Of a stretch of 64,000 nt of DNA, positions 33,196 through 42,403 are shown in pieces. Both the position numbers and the translations under genes were made by a program. The stretch spans positions 62,204 through 126,203 of the forward strand of contig DDYF01000039.1 of assembly GCA_002347645.1 (NCBI GenBank), written 5' to 3'. The DNA is from Thermoleophilia bacterium UBA2241 (lineage in GTDB: Bacteria; Actinomycetota; Thermoleophilia; UBA2241). The number at the start of each line of letters is the position of its first letter. The first letter of the stretch is position 1. The notes under the pieces are model-generated. The model saw only the letters and a list, made by a program, of their open reading frames with translations, was not told the origin of the DNA and made no database searches.

Positions 33196-34577
33196 AGGAG
33201 CAGGCACCACGGGAGATCGACCAGGACCGCGTCCACGAGCTGACGCAGCGCGAGGAACAGCGTCTCGAGGAGCACACGCCGGAGTCGGCACGGCTGTACC
33301 GGGCAGCGAAGGAGAACCTCGTCGCCGGGGTGTCCTCCGGCTACCAGGCGCGTGAGCCGTACCCGATCTACTTCACCGAGGGGTACGGCTCGAAGATCCT
33401 CACCGTCGACGGCCAGGAACTCTCCGACTTCCACAACGCCTACGGTTGCATGGTCCAGGGCCACGCCCACCCGGTGATCGTCGCGACCATCCGCGAACGA
33501 TGCGCCAAGGGGACCCAGTTCGGCTTGGCGACGCCCGACGCGATCACCGTCGCACGGCGCCTCGCCGACAACTTCAAGCTGCCCAAGTGGCGCTTCGTGA
33601 ACTCGGGCTCCGAGGCGACCATGGACGCGATCCGCATCGCCCGCGCGTTCACCGGCCGCGACACCGTCATGAAGATCTTCGGTTCCTATCACGGGCATCA
33701 CGACTACGTGATGGTCTCGACACCCATGAACTACGGCGACATCGGACCGCGCGACGACTACATCTCGGCGCCTTTCGGCGGTGGCATCCCCCAGGCCGTG
33801 GTCGACATGACGGTGCCGGTGCCGTTCAACGACGCCGAAGCGATGGAGCGCCGCCTCGCGAAGCTGGCCAGAGAGGACCGCACGCCGGCCTGCATGATCA
33901 TGGAGCCGGCGATGATGAACATCGGCGTGGTTCTGCCCGAGCCGGGATACCTCGAGGCGGTGCGCGAGATCACGAAGCGCCTCGGCATCGTGCTCATCTT
34001 CGACGAGGTCAAGACCGGCATCTGCACGGCACCGGGCGGCGGCGTCGAGCGGTTCGGTGTGGTCCCCGACATGGTCTGCCTCGCAAAGGCCCTGGCCGCC
34101 GGCCTCCCCTCGGGGGCGATCGGCGCGACCGACGAGATCATGGCGCTCGTCGAGGACTGGCGCGTGTACCAGGTCGGCACGTACAACGGGAACCCGCTGA
34201 GCATGGCGGCGGCGCGCGCCAACCTCGAAGAGGTCATGACGCCCGACGCCTACGCGCACCTCGACTACCTCAACGACCGGCTCGTCGGTGAGTGCGACGC
34301 GATCTGCGCGAAGTACGACTTCCCCGGCTATACGGTGGGGATCCGCTCCAAGGGCTGCGTCGACTTCGCCACGGGACGCATCACCGACTACGAGTCGTTT
34401 CAGAAGTACCAGAACGGCGACCTCAGCGAGCTGGCCTGGCTGTACAACTTCAACCGCGGCGTGCTCATGGCGCCCGGGCGCGAGGAGGAGTGGACGCTGT
34501 CGATCCAGCATGCCGACGAGGACGTCGACCGCTACGTCGCGGCCTTCGAGGAACTCGTGCGCGACGTGACGGCGTGA
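33192..34577 (+). CDS. Class III aminotransferase, glutamate-1-semialdehyde aminomutase-like
   Basis: A PLP enzyme of 461 residues. GSEATMDAIRIARAFTGRD at 139-157, SYHGHHDYVMVS at 165-176, the PLP-binding FDEVKTG (D271) and the Schiff-base lysine K299 (LAKALAAGLPSGAIG) place it with GSA-aminomutase-like class III transaminases. It is not the heme enzyme HemL, since no tetrapyrrole genes are nearby and the N-terminal 30 residues are different. In context it may transaminate an amino acid or beta-amino acid whose amine is also oxidised by the dehydrogenase encoded downstream. ATG 33192 is coupled to the TetR stop. Confidence 0.88.
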   Translation: MKEQAPREIDQDRVHELTQREEQRLEEHTPESARLYRAAKENLVAGVSSGYQAREPYPIYFTEGYGSKILTVDGQELSDFHNAYGCMVQGHAHPVIVATIRERCAKGTQFGLATPDAITVARRLADNFKLPKWRFVNSGSEATMDAIRIARAFTGRDTVMKIFGSYHGHHDYVMVSTPMNYGDIGPRDDYISAPFGGGIPQAVVDMTVPVPFNDAEAMERRLAKLAREDRTPACMIMEPAMMNIGVVLPEPGYLEAVREITKRLGIVLIFDEVKTGICTAPGGGVERFGVVPDMVCLAKALAAGLPSGAIGATDEIMALVEDWRVYQVGTYNGNPLSMAAARANLEEVMTPDAYAHLDYLNDRLVGECDAICAKYDFPGYTVGIRSKGCVDFATGRITDYESFQKYQNGDLSELAWLYNFNRGVLMAPGREEEWTLSIQHADEDVDRYVAAFEELVRDVTA

Positions 34578-34619
34578 GAGACCCGGCAGCGGCCTGAACC
34601 GGGCCCCGGAGGAGCGACG

Positions 34620-34661
34620 ATGAGAGCAGCGGTCTTCGAGGCGGTCGGCGGGAGACGCTGA
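34620..34661 (+). pseudogene. 13-codon ORF resembling the start of a zinc alcohol dehydrogenase
   Basis: ATG at 34620 follows an excellent GGAGGAG. The ORF encodes MRAAVFEAVGGRR and stops in a TGATG overlap with the next gene. MRAAVFE is the usual beginning of medium-chain zinc dehydrogenases. It may be the remnant of a gene whose body was deleted, left as a translational coupling peptide; it could also be chance. Confidence 0.3.
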
Positions 34662-34930
34662 TGGCGAAGACGATCCTCTGCCTGTGCCGGGACGTGACCG
34701 CCGAGGACGTGCGGCGCGCGGTCGCCCAGGGATACGGCGACCTCGAGACGCTGAAGCGCTTCACGGGCGCGTGCACTGGCCCGTGCCAAGGCAAGACGTG
34801 CGTCGACGCGGTCCGGCGGCTCGTCGCCGAACTGACCGGTCGCGACGTGGAGGAGATCGCGGTACCCCCGGCCCGGCCGCCGACCACGCCCGTGCGGCTC
34901 GGTACGCTGGCGGCGAAGGACGCGTCGTGA
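34661..34930 (+). CDS. BFD-like [2Fe-2S] protein
   Basis: An 89-residue protein of the bacterioferritin-associated-ferredoxin-like family. The probable [2Fe-2S] ligands are C7 and C9 (CLCRDVT) and C42 and C47 (GPCQGKTC); C38 is extra. In HcnB, opine oxidases and heterotetrameric sarcosine oxidase-like proteins this domain sits at the end of the FAD subunit; here it is a separate polypeptide. Its stop overlaps the next GTG as GTGA. It should transfer electrons inside the complex formed with the next two products. Confidence 0.9.
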   Translation: MAKTILCLCRDVTAEDVRRAVAQGYGDLETLKRFTGACTGPCQGKTCVDAVRRLVAELTGRDVEEIAVPPARPPTTPVRLGTLAAKDAS

Positions 34931-36177
34931 GCGTGCGGCGTGTGAGACGCGGGGAGGCGGCCGCAAGACCGGCCGCGCGCCGCGTCATCCCCGGCGCGAC
35001 GTGCGCCGAACTCGCCGCGACCTACGACGCCGTCCTGATCGGCGGCGGCCTGCAGGGCGTCGCGCTGGCCTACGAGCTCGCGAAGCGAGGGTATGGCCGC
35101 CTCGCCGTGCTCGACGCCGCCTATCCCGGGTCCGGCGCCAGCGGGCGCAACGGCGAGATGATCCGCTCGGCCTTCGCGAGCGAGGAGTGGATCGGCCTCT
35201 TCGACGACAGCCTGCGACGCTGGCAGATCCTCTCCGCCGAGCTCGACTTCAACGTCCTCTTCACCAGGGCCGGCTATCTGCTGCTCGCCTCGACGCCAGA
35301 GGCGTTGGCCGCCGCACAAGGGAACGTCGCCCTTCAACGCCGACACAACTTGCACGTGGAACTGCTCGGGCACGACGACGTGCGCCGCCTCTGCCCCGAG
35401 ATGGCCCCCGCGATGATCGCCGGCGCCGTCCTGCAGACCGACGCCGGCTTCGCCCATCACGACGCCACGCTATGGGCGTACGCGCAGGCGGCGGCACGGC
35501 TCGGCGTCGAGATCCACCCGTACACGACGGTGACCGCGATCGGCGCCACGGGCGGCGCCGTGAGGTCGGTCACGACCGACCGCGGCAAGATCTCGACCTC
35601 CGTCGTCGTCGACGCCGCCGGCGGCCAGGCCCGCGCCGTCGCCGGGCTCGCCGGCGTCGACGTCCCCGTCGAGGTCTTCCGCCTCGAGGCCATGGTCACC
35701 GAGCCGCTCGCGCCCTTCCTGCGCCCCGCCGTGAGCTCGCCGGCGATCATGGGCTACTGTCACCAGACGACGCGCGGGGAGTTCGTCGGGGGCACGGAAC
35801 CCGACGTGCCCGTGCCCTGCGAGAGCATCCGCTCGTCGCTGGACGGTGCTCGCGACATGGCCACCAAGTTCGTGCGCCTCTTCCCGCGGCTGGCCGGCGT
35901 ACGCATGATGCGCCACTGGTCGGGGATCGTCACGCAGACGGCGGACGTGGCGCCGATCCTCGGGCGAGCGCCGGGAATCGATGGCCTCTACCTCGACTGC
36001 GGCTGGGTCTACGGCTTCGTCGGCGCCCCCGCGGCGGCCGCGCTCATGGCCGAGCTCATCGCCACCGGCCGCACGCCGCCGGTGCTGGCACCCTTCGGCA
36101 TCGAGCGCTTCGCGACCGGCGAGCTGATCCGCGAGACGTCGCTCGTCGTCGCTGCCGCCGGGGAGAGCGTGGCGTGA
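34927..36177 (+). CDS. FAD-dependent amine/amino-acid oxidoreductase (DAO family), HcnC/SoxB-like
   Basis: A 416-residue D-amino-acid-oxidase-fold flavoprotein, the likely catalytic subunit. It has an N-terminal FAD motif (AVLIGGGLQGVALAYELAKRGYG near 35-57), the flavin-contacting SGASGRNGEMIRSAF, and a C-terminal VYGFVGAPAAAALMAELI segment. The set with a BFD-like protein and a Fer2/FAD subunit resembles hydrogen cyanide synthase, opine/octopine oxidase and dye-linked L-proline dehydrogenase. Substrate is unknown; glycine, sarcosine, proline or opine-type amines are possible. GTGA overlaps at both ends show a tightly coupled operon. Confidence 0.9.
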   Translation: MSVRRVRRGEAAARPAARRVIPGATCAELAATYDAVLIGGGLQGVALAYELAKRGYGRLAVLDAAYPGSGASGRNGEMIRSAFASEEWIGLFDDSLRRWQILSAELDFNVLFTRAGYLLLASTPEALAAAQGNVALQRRHNLHVELLGHDDVRRLCPEMAPAMIAGAVLQTDAGFAHHDATLWAYAQAAARLGVEIHPYTTVTAIGATGGAVRSVTTDRGKISTSVVVDAAGGQARAVAGLAGVDVPVEVFRLEAMVTEPLAPFLRPAVSSPAIMGYCHQTTRGEFVGGTEPDVPVPCESIRSSLDGARDMATKFVRLFPRLAGVRMMRHWSGIVTQTADVAPILGRAPGIDGLYLDCGWVYGFVGAPAAAALMAELIATGRTPPVLAPFGIERFATGELIRETSLVVAAAGESVA

Positions 36178-37691
36178 GCGGCAGCCGGATCGCGATGCAC
36201 GACGCCGCCGCAGGTGGGCGCCACCGAAGAGCCACGCCGCGCGGCCCGATCCGCTTCCGCTTCGAGGGGCGCCCGCTCGCGGCGCGCGAGGGCTACACGG
36301 TCGCCGCCGCCCTGATCGCCAACGGGGTGCGCGTCTTCGGCCGGAGCTCGAAGTACCACCGGCCGCGTGGCTACCGCTGCGGGCAGGGCCACTGCTCGGC
36401 GTGCGCGATGCGGGTCGACGGCATGCCCGGCGTGCGCACCTGCGTGACCAAGGTGCGCCCCGGAATGACGGTCGAACGTGAGCACGCCTTCCCGAACGCC
36501 GGCGTCGACGTGCTGCGCGCCGCAGAGATCTTCTCCCCGCTCATACCGCCCGGCTTCTACTATCGCTGGTTCCGGCACTCGCCGCGTCTCTGGGGAGCCC
36601 TCGAACGGGGCCTAGCGCACGTCGCCGGACAGGGCGGCCTGCCGAGCCGCGAGGCCGTCGCACGGCTCGGGGCGGCGCGCTGCGCGCGGCGTGCCGCCGA
36701 CGTCCTCGTCGTCGGCGGCGGCGTGGCCGGCATGAGCGCCGCCCTCGCCGCCGCCGAGGCCGGAGCGTCGGTGCTGCTCGTCGAGCGAGACGACCGCCTC
36801 GGCGGCCGTCTCGATGACGTGCCGGAGGGGCTCGGGGGCACCGCGACCGGTCCGGCCCCCGGGGGCGGTGCCGCCAGCATCGCGCAGGAGACGGCGCTCC
36901 GCGCGAGCGTCGACGTGCTGCTGGAGGCCGAGGCGGTCGCCTGGTACGACGAGGGCATCGTTGCGATAGACCACCGCTCGGACCTCCTGCTCGTCCATCC
37001 CGCCGCGGTCGTGTTGGCGACCGGCGGCTACGACCGTGGCCTGCCGTTCCCCGGCTGGGACCTCCCCGGCGTGATGACTGCGACGGGCGCCCTGCGCCTG
37101 TGGGAACGGCACGGCGTCGCGCCCGGCGGGCGCGCCGTGGTCGTGACCACGGGGGATTTGGGCTATGACGCCGCGCGCCGCCTGGCCGCCGCCGGCGTCG
37201 AGATCGCCGCTGTGGCGGACTGCCGTCAGGCGCCGGCGATCCGAAAGGGACTGCGCGACGACGTCGTACGCATCGGCGCGACGCTCCTCACCCAGGCGAC
37301 CGGGGCACGAGCTCACGGTTCACGCCGGATCCGCGCGCTGAGCCTCTCCCACGGTAGCCCTCCAGATTGCAGCCCTCACGCTCTGGGAGGCCAGTGCGGA
37401 CGGTCAAGCCGGGTCGCGTGCGATCTCGTCGTCATCTCGGCCAGCGTGCGGCCGGCCGACGACCTCGCGTATCAGGCACGGGCGCGCGGCTCGCTGGTCC
37501 TCGCGATCGACGAAGGAGTGGTGCCGCGTGACGAGCCGGCCGCCGGCACGGCCGGCGCGGCGGCCGCGCCCGGCCTGTGGCTCGCCGGACTGGTCGCGGG
37601 CACGACGACCGCGGACGCCGCCCGGACGCACGGAACGGAGGCGGGGATGGCAGCCGCTCGACTCGCCCATGCGGTCCGCGGCCGCGCGTGA
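36174..37691 (+). CDS. Fer2 [2Fe-2S] plus FAD/NAD(P) disulfide-reductase-fold subunit, SoxA/HcnAB-like
   Basis: A 505-residue protein fusing a sarcosine-oxidase-alpha-type [2Fe-2S] domain (C69, C74, C77, C90 in CGQGHCSACAMR ... RTC) with a two-dinucleotide-fold reductase domain. The FAD motif DVLVVGGGVAGMSAALAAAEAG is near 178-199; a second fold begins around GRAVVVTTGDLGYDAARRL. In the HcnABC system these parts are separate genes, and in SoxA they are fused as here. It should shuttle electrons from the DAO subunit. The C-terminus ends in an alanine-rich helix. GTG 36174 overlaps the previous stop. Confidence 0.9.
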   Translation: MSGSRIAMHDAAAGGRHRRATPRGPIRFRFEGRPLAAREGYTVAAALIANGVRVFGRSSKYHRPRGYRCGQGHCSACAMRVDGMPGVRTCVTKVRPGMTVEREHAFPNAGVDVLRAAEIFSPLIPPGFYYRWFRHSPRLWGALERGLAHVAGQGGLPSREAVARLGAARCARRAADVLVVGGGVAGMSAALAAAEAGASVLLVERDDRLGGRLDDVPEGLGGTATGPAPGGGAASIAQETALRASVDVLLEAEAVAWYDEGIVAIDHRSDLLLVHPAAVVLATGGYDRGLPFPGWDLPGVMTATGALRLWERHGVAPGGRAVVVTTGDLGYDAARRLAAAGVEIAAVADCRQAPAIRKGLRDDVVRIGATLLTQATGARAHGSRRIRALSLSHGSPPDCSPHALGGQCGRSSRVACDLVVISASVRPADDLAYQARARGSLVLAIDEGVVPRDEPAAGTAGAAAAPGLWLAGLVAGTTTADAARTHGTEAGMAAARLAHAVRGRA

Positions 37692-37832
37692 CGACCCCGC
37701 CCGCTCCCCCCGCGACCTCGACGTCCCGTTCGCCGCCGCTGTGACCTCGTCGCCGCCCCGGCCGGCGCCGGTCCTCCGTAGTTCCGCGTAGACTGGCATC
37801 GTCGCCCTGAAAGCCCGGAGGAGGTCAGGTCC

Positions 37833-38729
37833 TTGTCGCGGAAAGGCTGGGTTCTGTTCGTCGCCCTGTGCGTGATCTGGGGCGTCCCGTACCTGCTGAT
37901 CCGCGTCGCGGTCGAGGAGCTCTCGTCTCCGGCGCTCGTCTTCTTTCGCACCGCGCCCGCCGCGCTGGTCATGGCGCCCTTCGCCTTTCGCCACGGCGCG
38001 CTCGCAGCGGTCCTCCCCCACTGGCGCTGGGTCCTGGGCTACACGTTCGTCGAGATCACGGTGCCGTGGGTGCTGCTTTTCCACGCCGAGGAGCGCATCT
38101 CCAGCTCCCTGGCGGGCCTGCTCGTCGCCGCCGTCCCGCTCATCGCCATCGTCGTGTACCGCTTCGTCGGTCACGACGACCGCATCGACGCCAGGCGGCG
38201 CGTCGGCCTCGTCGTCGGCTTCGTCGGTGTCGCCGCCCTCGTGGGCATCGACGTCGCAGGCAGCGACCCGCTGGCCATGGTCGAGATGCTCGCGGTGGCC
38301 GTCTGCTACGCGATAGGCCCGCTCATCGTGAGCCGGCACCTCCACGGGCTGCCCAACCTCGCCGTCATCGCCGTGTCGCTCACGGTCACGGCGGCGATCT
38401 ACGCAGTCCCCGCGCTGCTCGACCTCCCGACGACCGTGTCCGCGGACACGGTGGGTGCGGTGGCGACGCTGGCGCTCGCCTGCACGGTCCTGGCCTTCAT
38501 CCTCTTCTTCTCGCTCATTCACGAAGTGGGGCCGGCACGGACCACCGTCATCACGTACATCAACCCGCTCGTCGCCGTCCTGCTGGGCGTGGCGCTGCTC
38601 GACGAGCCCTTCACCGCCGGTATCGCCGTCGGCCTGCCGCTCATTTTGGCCGGCTCCGTGCTGGCGACGGCGGCGCAACGCGGGCCAGACGAGGCGGAGC
38701 CCGACGGCGCGCCGCCGGCGGCGCCCTGA
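37833..38729 (+). CDS. EamA/DMT-family transporter
   Basis: A ten-helix drug/metabolite exporter of 298 residues with two EamA repeats: CVIWGVPYLLIRVAVEELSSP at the start, EERISSSLAGLLVAAVPLIA in repeat one, and VITYINPLVAVLLGVALLDEP in repeat two. The start codon is TTG at 37833, supported by GGAGGAGG about nine bases upstream. TAGACT near 37788-37793 may be its -10. It lies 141 bp after the flavin/Fe-S operon and might export a product of it; this is only positional. Confidence 0.88.
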   Translation: MSRKGWVLFVALCVIWGVPYLLIRVAVEELSSPALVFFRTAPAALVMAPFAFRHGALAAVLPHWRWVLGYTFVEITVPWVLLFHAEERISSSLAGLLVAAVPLIAIVVYRFVGHDDRIDARRRVGLVVGFVGVAALVGIDVAGSDPLAMVEMLAVAVCYAIGPLIVSRHLHGLPNLAVIAVSLTVTAAIYAVPALLDLPTTVSADTVGAVATLALACTVLAFILFFSLIHEVGPARTTVITYINPLVAVLLGVALLDEPFTAGIAVGLPLILAGSVLATAAQRGPDEAEPDGAPPAAP

Positions 38730-38810
38730 CGACGCGACCAGGCCCCGGGGCGGAGCCGAGTCTCGGCGGCGGACAGACGCCGTCAAGCCGGGCTGGGCCG
38801 TCCGCGCCTC

Positions 38811-40862
38811 TCAGACCGCCGTCGCCTCCTTGAGGCACCGGTCGAACCACTCGAGCACGATGTGGAAGCGTCGCACGCGGTGGACGGGGTTGCCGCCCCT
38901 CGTCAGTTCGTGCGACTCGGCGGGAAAGCGCACCATCTCGACGGGCCGCTTGAGCAGGCGCAGGGTGACGAACAGGTGCTCGCCCTGCTCGATCGGGCAG
39001 CGCAGGTCGTTCTCGGAGTGCAGGATCAGCAGCGGAGTGCGGATGTCGTTCGCGTAGGTCGCCGGCGACATCCGCATGTACGGCGCGACGTTCTCGTGCA
39101 GGAAGCAGCCGAGGTAGCCCTTGAAGTCCCAGCCGAAGTCGCTCGAGCCCCACTCCGAGACGAACTGATTGACCGAGCGCTCCGAGACCGCGGCCTTGAA
39201 GCGGTCCGTGTGGCCCACGATCCAGGAGGTCATGAAGCCGCCGTACGACCCGCCGATGACACCGAGCCGCTCGCCGTCGACGAAGTCGAACCGGCGAGCG
39301 GCCTCCTCGATCACCGCCATGCAGTCCTCGTAGTCGACCGACCCCCAGCCGGGACCTTCCACGCCGGGGCACCTTCCTTCGGGGCCGTCCGCCGCGGTGT
39401 CCTGTCCGCATCCCGCCGACTCGCCGACGCCGCGGATCGCCCGGCCCCACTTCTCGCTGTAGCCGGAGGAGCCGCGTGGGTTGCAGAACACCACCGCGTA
39501 GCCGCCGCCGGCGTACACCTGGAACTCGTCGAAGAAGCCGACGCCGTACTGGGTGAACGGGCCGCCGTGGATGTTGAGCAGCGTCGGGTACGCACGCCCG
39601 GGCTCGCATCCGGCCGGCCGCATGACCCAGGCCTCGACCTCGGTGCCGTCGGCGGAGATCGCCGTGAAGCGCTCGACAGGCGAGAGCTCACGGTCTGCGA
39701 GGAACGCCTCGCCGACGCTGGTGAGGCGTAGCTCGCCGGTGCCCGCCCCGTCACCGCCCGCCCCGTCGCCGCCCGTCGTGAAGAGCTCCTCCAGCGTCGT
39801 CGCCTCGCTCGCCGTGAAGACCAGGCTTCCGCCGGCGAGGTCGAACCCGCCGACGATCCGCTCGCCGCCCACGACCAACGTCGGCGCCGAGGAGCCGTCC
39901 GTCGCGACGCGGTACACATGTGTTCTGCCCTGGTCTTCGACGGAGAAGAGCACGTCGTCCCCGTCCCAGACCGGCTCGCGTGACGGCGGGTAAGGTTCGC
40001 AGTTACGGTCGAGCGCCTCGGTCAACAGCCGGACGTCCCCGGTCGCCGCGTCGACCACGGCGATCTGCACGTGCTTCGGATCGTCGAACACTCCCGGGTA
40101 GCGCGTCGCCGCCAGGCGCGCCCCGTCCGGCGCCCACGCGACGCGGGCGAACGTCCCGCCGCCGCGCGTCAGCCGTCGCGGCGCGCCGCCGCCCGCGTCG
40201 ACGAGGTAGATGTCGCTGACGGGCTCGGTGTCCCAGTCGGGGTGACGAGCCGAGACGAACGCCAGCGTCGCGCCGTCGGGCGACCACGCCGGCGCGACGT
40301 CCTCGAAGTCGCCTTCGGTGAGCTGGACCGCCTCGGCGGAGCCGTCCGCCCGCGCCGTGAAGAGATGCTGCGGACGGTCGGCAGTCCAGCCGACGTCGTC
40401 GAGCTTGTACTGGAGCCGGGTGAATCGGCGTGGCTCCCGGCGCTTGTCGTCCTTCTCCTCGTAGGCCTTGTCGGGCACACGCGCGACGAACGCGATCGTG
40501 GCGCCGTCGGGCGACCAGGCGAGCTGCGTCACGTCCTCCTTGAGGCTCGTGAGCCGGCGCGCCTCCCCGCCGGCAAGCGGCATGACGTAGAGCTGTGCCG
40601 CGTCGCCGTCGCGATTGGACGTGAACGCGAGGGTGCCACCGTCCGGCGACCAGCGGGGCGAGGCATCGCGTTTCGGTCCGAAGGTGAACCGCCGCGGCGC
40701 CGAGCTCCCGTCGACCGCCCTGAGCCAGATCGCGCTGCGGTATGTGTTCGCCTCTTCGTCGACACCCCACACGACGTAGGCCACAGTCCTGCCGTCTGGC
40801 GAGACGCGCGGGTCTGCGACTCCCGTCAGCCCGTACACGTCCTCGGGGGTCATGCCCGGCAT
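38811..40862 (-). CDS. S9-family prolyl oligopeptidase-like peptidase
   Basis: A cytosolic serine peptidase of 683 residues: an N-terminal seven-bladed propeller of WD/TolB-like repeats (SPDGRTVAYV, SPDGGTLAFTSNRDGD, SPDGATIAFVARV and others) followed by an alpha/beta-hydrolase domain. The triad is the serine in GGSYGGFMTSW, an aspartate in SENDLRCP and the histidine in ESHEL. It probably acts as an acylaminoacyl- or dipeptidyl-peptidase on short peptides. A small Cys/Gly-rich insert (near SAGCGQDTAADGPEGRC) precedes the conserved DYEDCMAV. ATG 40862 has GAGGGAGG six bases upstream; ATG 40853 is a weaker alternative. Confidence 0.93.
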   Translation of the reverse strand: MPGMTPEDVYGLTGVADPRVSPDGRTVAYVVWGVDEEANTYRSAIWLRAVDGSSAPRRFTFGPKRDASPRWSPDGGTLAFTSNRDGDAAQLYVMPLAGGEARRLTSLKEDVTQLAWSPDGATIAFVARVPDKAYEEKDDKRREPRRFTRLQYKLDDVGWTADRPQHLFTARADGSAEAVQLTEGDFEDVAPAWSPDGATLAFVSARHPDWDTEPVSDIYLVDAGGGAPRRLTRGGGTFARVAWAPDGARLAATRYPGVFDDPKHVQIAVVDAATGDVRLLTEALDRNCEPYPPSREPVWDGDDVLFSVEDQGRTHVYRVATDGSSAPTLVVGGERIVGGFDLAGGSLVFTASEATTLEELFTTGGDGAGGDGAGTGELRLTSVGEAFLADRELSPVERFTAISADGTEVEAWVMRPAGCEPGRAYPTLLNIHGGPFTQYGVGFFDEFQVYAGGGYAVVFCNPRGSSGYSEKWGRAIRGVGESAGCGQDTAADGPEGRCPGVEGPGWGSVDYEDCMAVIEEAARRFDFVDGERLGVIGGSYGGFMTSWIVGHTDRFKAAVSERSVNQFVSEWGSSDFGWDFKGYLGCFLHENVAPYMRMSPATYANDIRTPLLILHSENDLRCPIEQGEHLFVTLRLLKRPVEMVRFPAESHELTRGGNPVHRVRRFHIVLEWFDRCLKEATAV

Positions 40863-41182
40863 GCCGGTCCTCCCTCTTCGTCTGAGACCGCGCCCTGCCG
40901 GGCACGGCACCCCATCGCCGGCGCGCCGGTTGAGGCGCTCCGATCGGCGCGATTCTACAGCCGGGGGCGCCGGATCAGCGTCCCTCCGCCCCAGCACACC
41001 GAGAGGCAGACGATGGGGGAACGTCCGGGGATCGGTCACACCATCGCCCTTCCCCGCCGCCTCCGCGCGTACCCGCCGGCCCTGGCCGTCGTGTACGCTG
41101 GCGCATCGAGCCGGTCTGCCGGCGACTCGTTGCGCAGCCTCGAGGGATGATGCGCACGTGATCCTGGACTGGAAGGACGTCG
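40863..41182. other. Divergent intergenic region
   Basis: No gene seen. TAGAAT on the minus strand (40957-40952) would serve the S9 peptidase with a leader near 80 nt. TACGCT on the plus strand (41094-41099) may serve the polyferredoxin gene with a leader near 75 nt. No recognisable riboswitch or repeat. Confidence 0.4.
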
Positions 41183-42403
41183 TTGACGACAGAGCGCACA
41201 GACCAAGCAGCGCGGCGCCGCGCGCGCACCCTACGGTGGGCCGTGCTCGGCGTCGTGCTCGTCGCCATGACCATCCTGGCGTACCTCCACCAGCACGGGA
41301 CCGGCTGGCGCCCCGCGGGGGTCGATGCGCTCTGTCCGTTCGGCGGCGTGGAGTCGTTGTTCTCGCTGCTCGCCGGCGAGGGCTACCTCAGAAGGGTCGC
41401 GGCCGGGTCACTCATCCTCCTCGTCGGGACGCTCGTCGTGACCCTCATCTACCGGCGCTCCTTCTGCGGCCAGATCTGCCCGCTGGGCGCGCTGCAGGGC
41501 CTGACCGGCGCCCTCGGCCGCCGCCTCTTCGGACGGCGGCGGCCGCAGGCGCCCGCAGGGCTCGACCGCGTCGCCCGCCTGCTCAAGTACGTCGTGCTCG
41601 CGGTCTTCGCTCTGTGGACCTGGAGGGCGGCCGAGCTCGTGATGCGCCCCTACGACCCGTGGGCGGCCTGGGCACATGTCACTTCGGACCGCCTGCTCGC
41701 CGAATTCGGCGTCGGCCTCGCCGTCCTCGTGCTCTCGCTCGCCGGGTCCCTCGTCTTCGGGCGCTTCTTCTGCAAGTACCTCTGCCCCATGGGGGCCTTC
41801 CTGGCGCTGTTCGCGAAGGTCAGCCTGCTCAGGGTGCGGCGCGACGCCACGACCTGCACGCGCTGCGGCGCCTGCGACCGGGCCTGCTTCATGAACATCG
41901 CCGTCTCGCGGGCCGACACGGTGACCTCGAGTGAGTGTGTCGGGTGCAACGAGTGCGTCAACGCCTGCCCGGTCAAGGGCGCCCTCACCGTGCAGACGCC
42001 GCGCGGGCGGACGATCGGCGCGGCGCTCGTGACCGGCCTGGTCGTCCTCGCCATGGCGTTGCTCATCGGGGTGACGACGGCGACCGGCACCTTCGCCTGG
42101 GAGAAGGAGCCCGGCGGGCAGGGACGCGGGCAGGGGCTGGGCGAGGGCCAGGGTGGCGGTCAGGGCGTCGGCGAGCAAGGCGATGGGGCAGGCCAAGGCC
42201 TCGGCGACAACGCGCTGGGCATCCGCGGCTCCACCACGATGCTCGAGATCTCGGCGGCGACGGGCATTCCCGCCGACGCGTTCACCGAGCGCTGGGGTGT
42301 GCCCGCCGATGAGCTGGGTCTGCCGCTGCGCGACCTCAAGGACCGTTACGGCTTCCGGCCTCCCGACGTCGCGCTCTGGGTGGAGGAGCGGCTGGCGGAC
42401 TAA
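41183..42403 (+). CDS. Membrane polyferredoxin (NapH/CcoG-like 4Fe-4S protein) with C-terminal extension
   Basis: A 406-residue membrane iron-sulfur protein. Helices near 17-35, 70-90, 130-150 and 170-190 surround cytosolic cysteine motifs FCGQICPLGALQG and FCKYLCPMGAF; two [4Fe-4S] motifs follow (CTRCGACDRAC...C and CVGCNECVNACP). A last helix leads into a Gly/Gln-rich linker and a ~60-residue acidic helical domain (STTMLEISAATGIPADAFTERWG). It probably carries electrons across or along the membrane. Start is TTG at 41183, with GGAAGG upstream. Its stop overlaps the convergent permease stop by four bases. No partner reductase is adjacent. Confidence 0.88.
   Translation: MTTERTDQAARRRARTLRWAVLGVVLVAMTILAYLHQHGTGWRPAGVDALCPFGGVESLFSLLAGEGYLRRVAAGSLILLVGTLVVTLIYRRSFCGQICPLGALQGLTGALGRRLFGRRRPQAPAGLDRVARLLKYVVLAVFALWTWRAAELVMRPYDPWAAWAHVTSDRLLAEFGVGLAVLVLSLAGSLVFGRFFCKYLCPMGAFLALFAKVSLLRVRRDATTCTRCGACDRACFMNIAVSRADTVTSSECVGCNECVNACPVKGALTVQTPRGRTIGAALVTGLVVLAMALLIGVTTATGTFAWEKEPGGQGRGQGLGEGQGGGQGVGEQGDGAGQGLGDNALGIRGSTTMLEISAATGIPADAFTERWGVPADELGLPLRDLKDRYGFRPPDVALWVEERLAD

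Noticed and set aside
33192..34577. Glutamate-1-semialdehyde aminomutase (HemL) for tetrapyrrole synthesis
   Set aside because: No heme genes nearby, different N-terminus, and an operon with amine-oxidising flavoproteins; only the fold and general motifs match.
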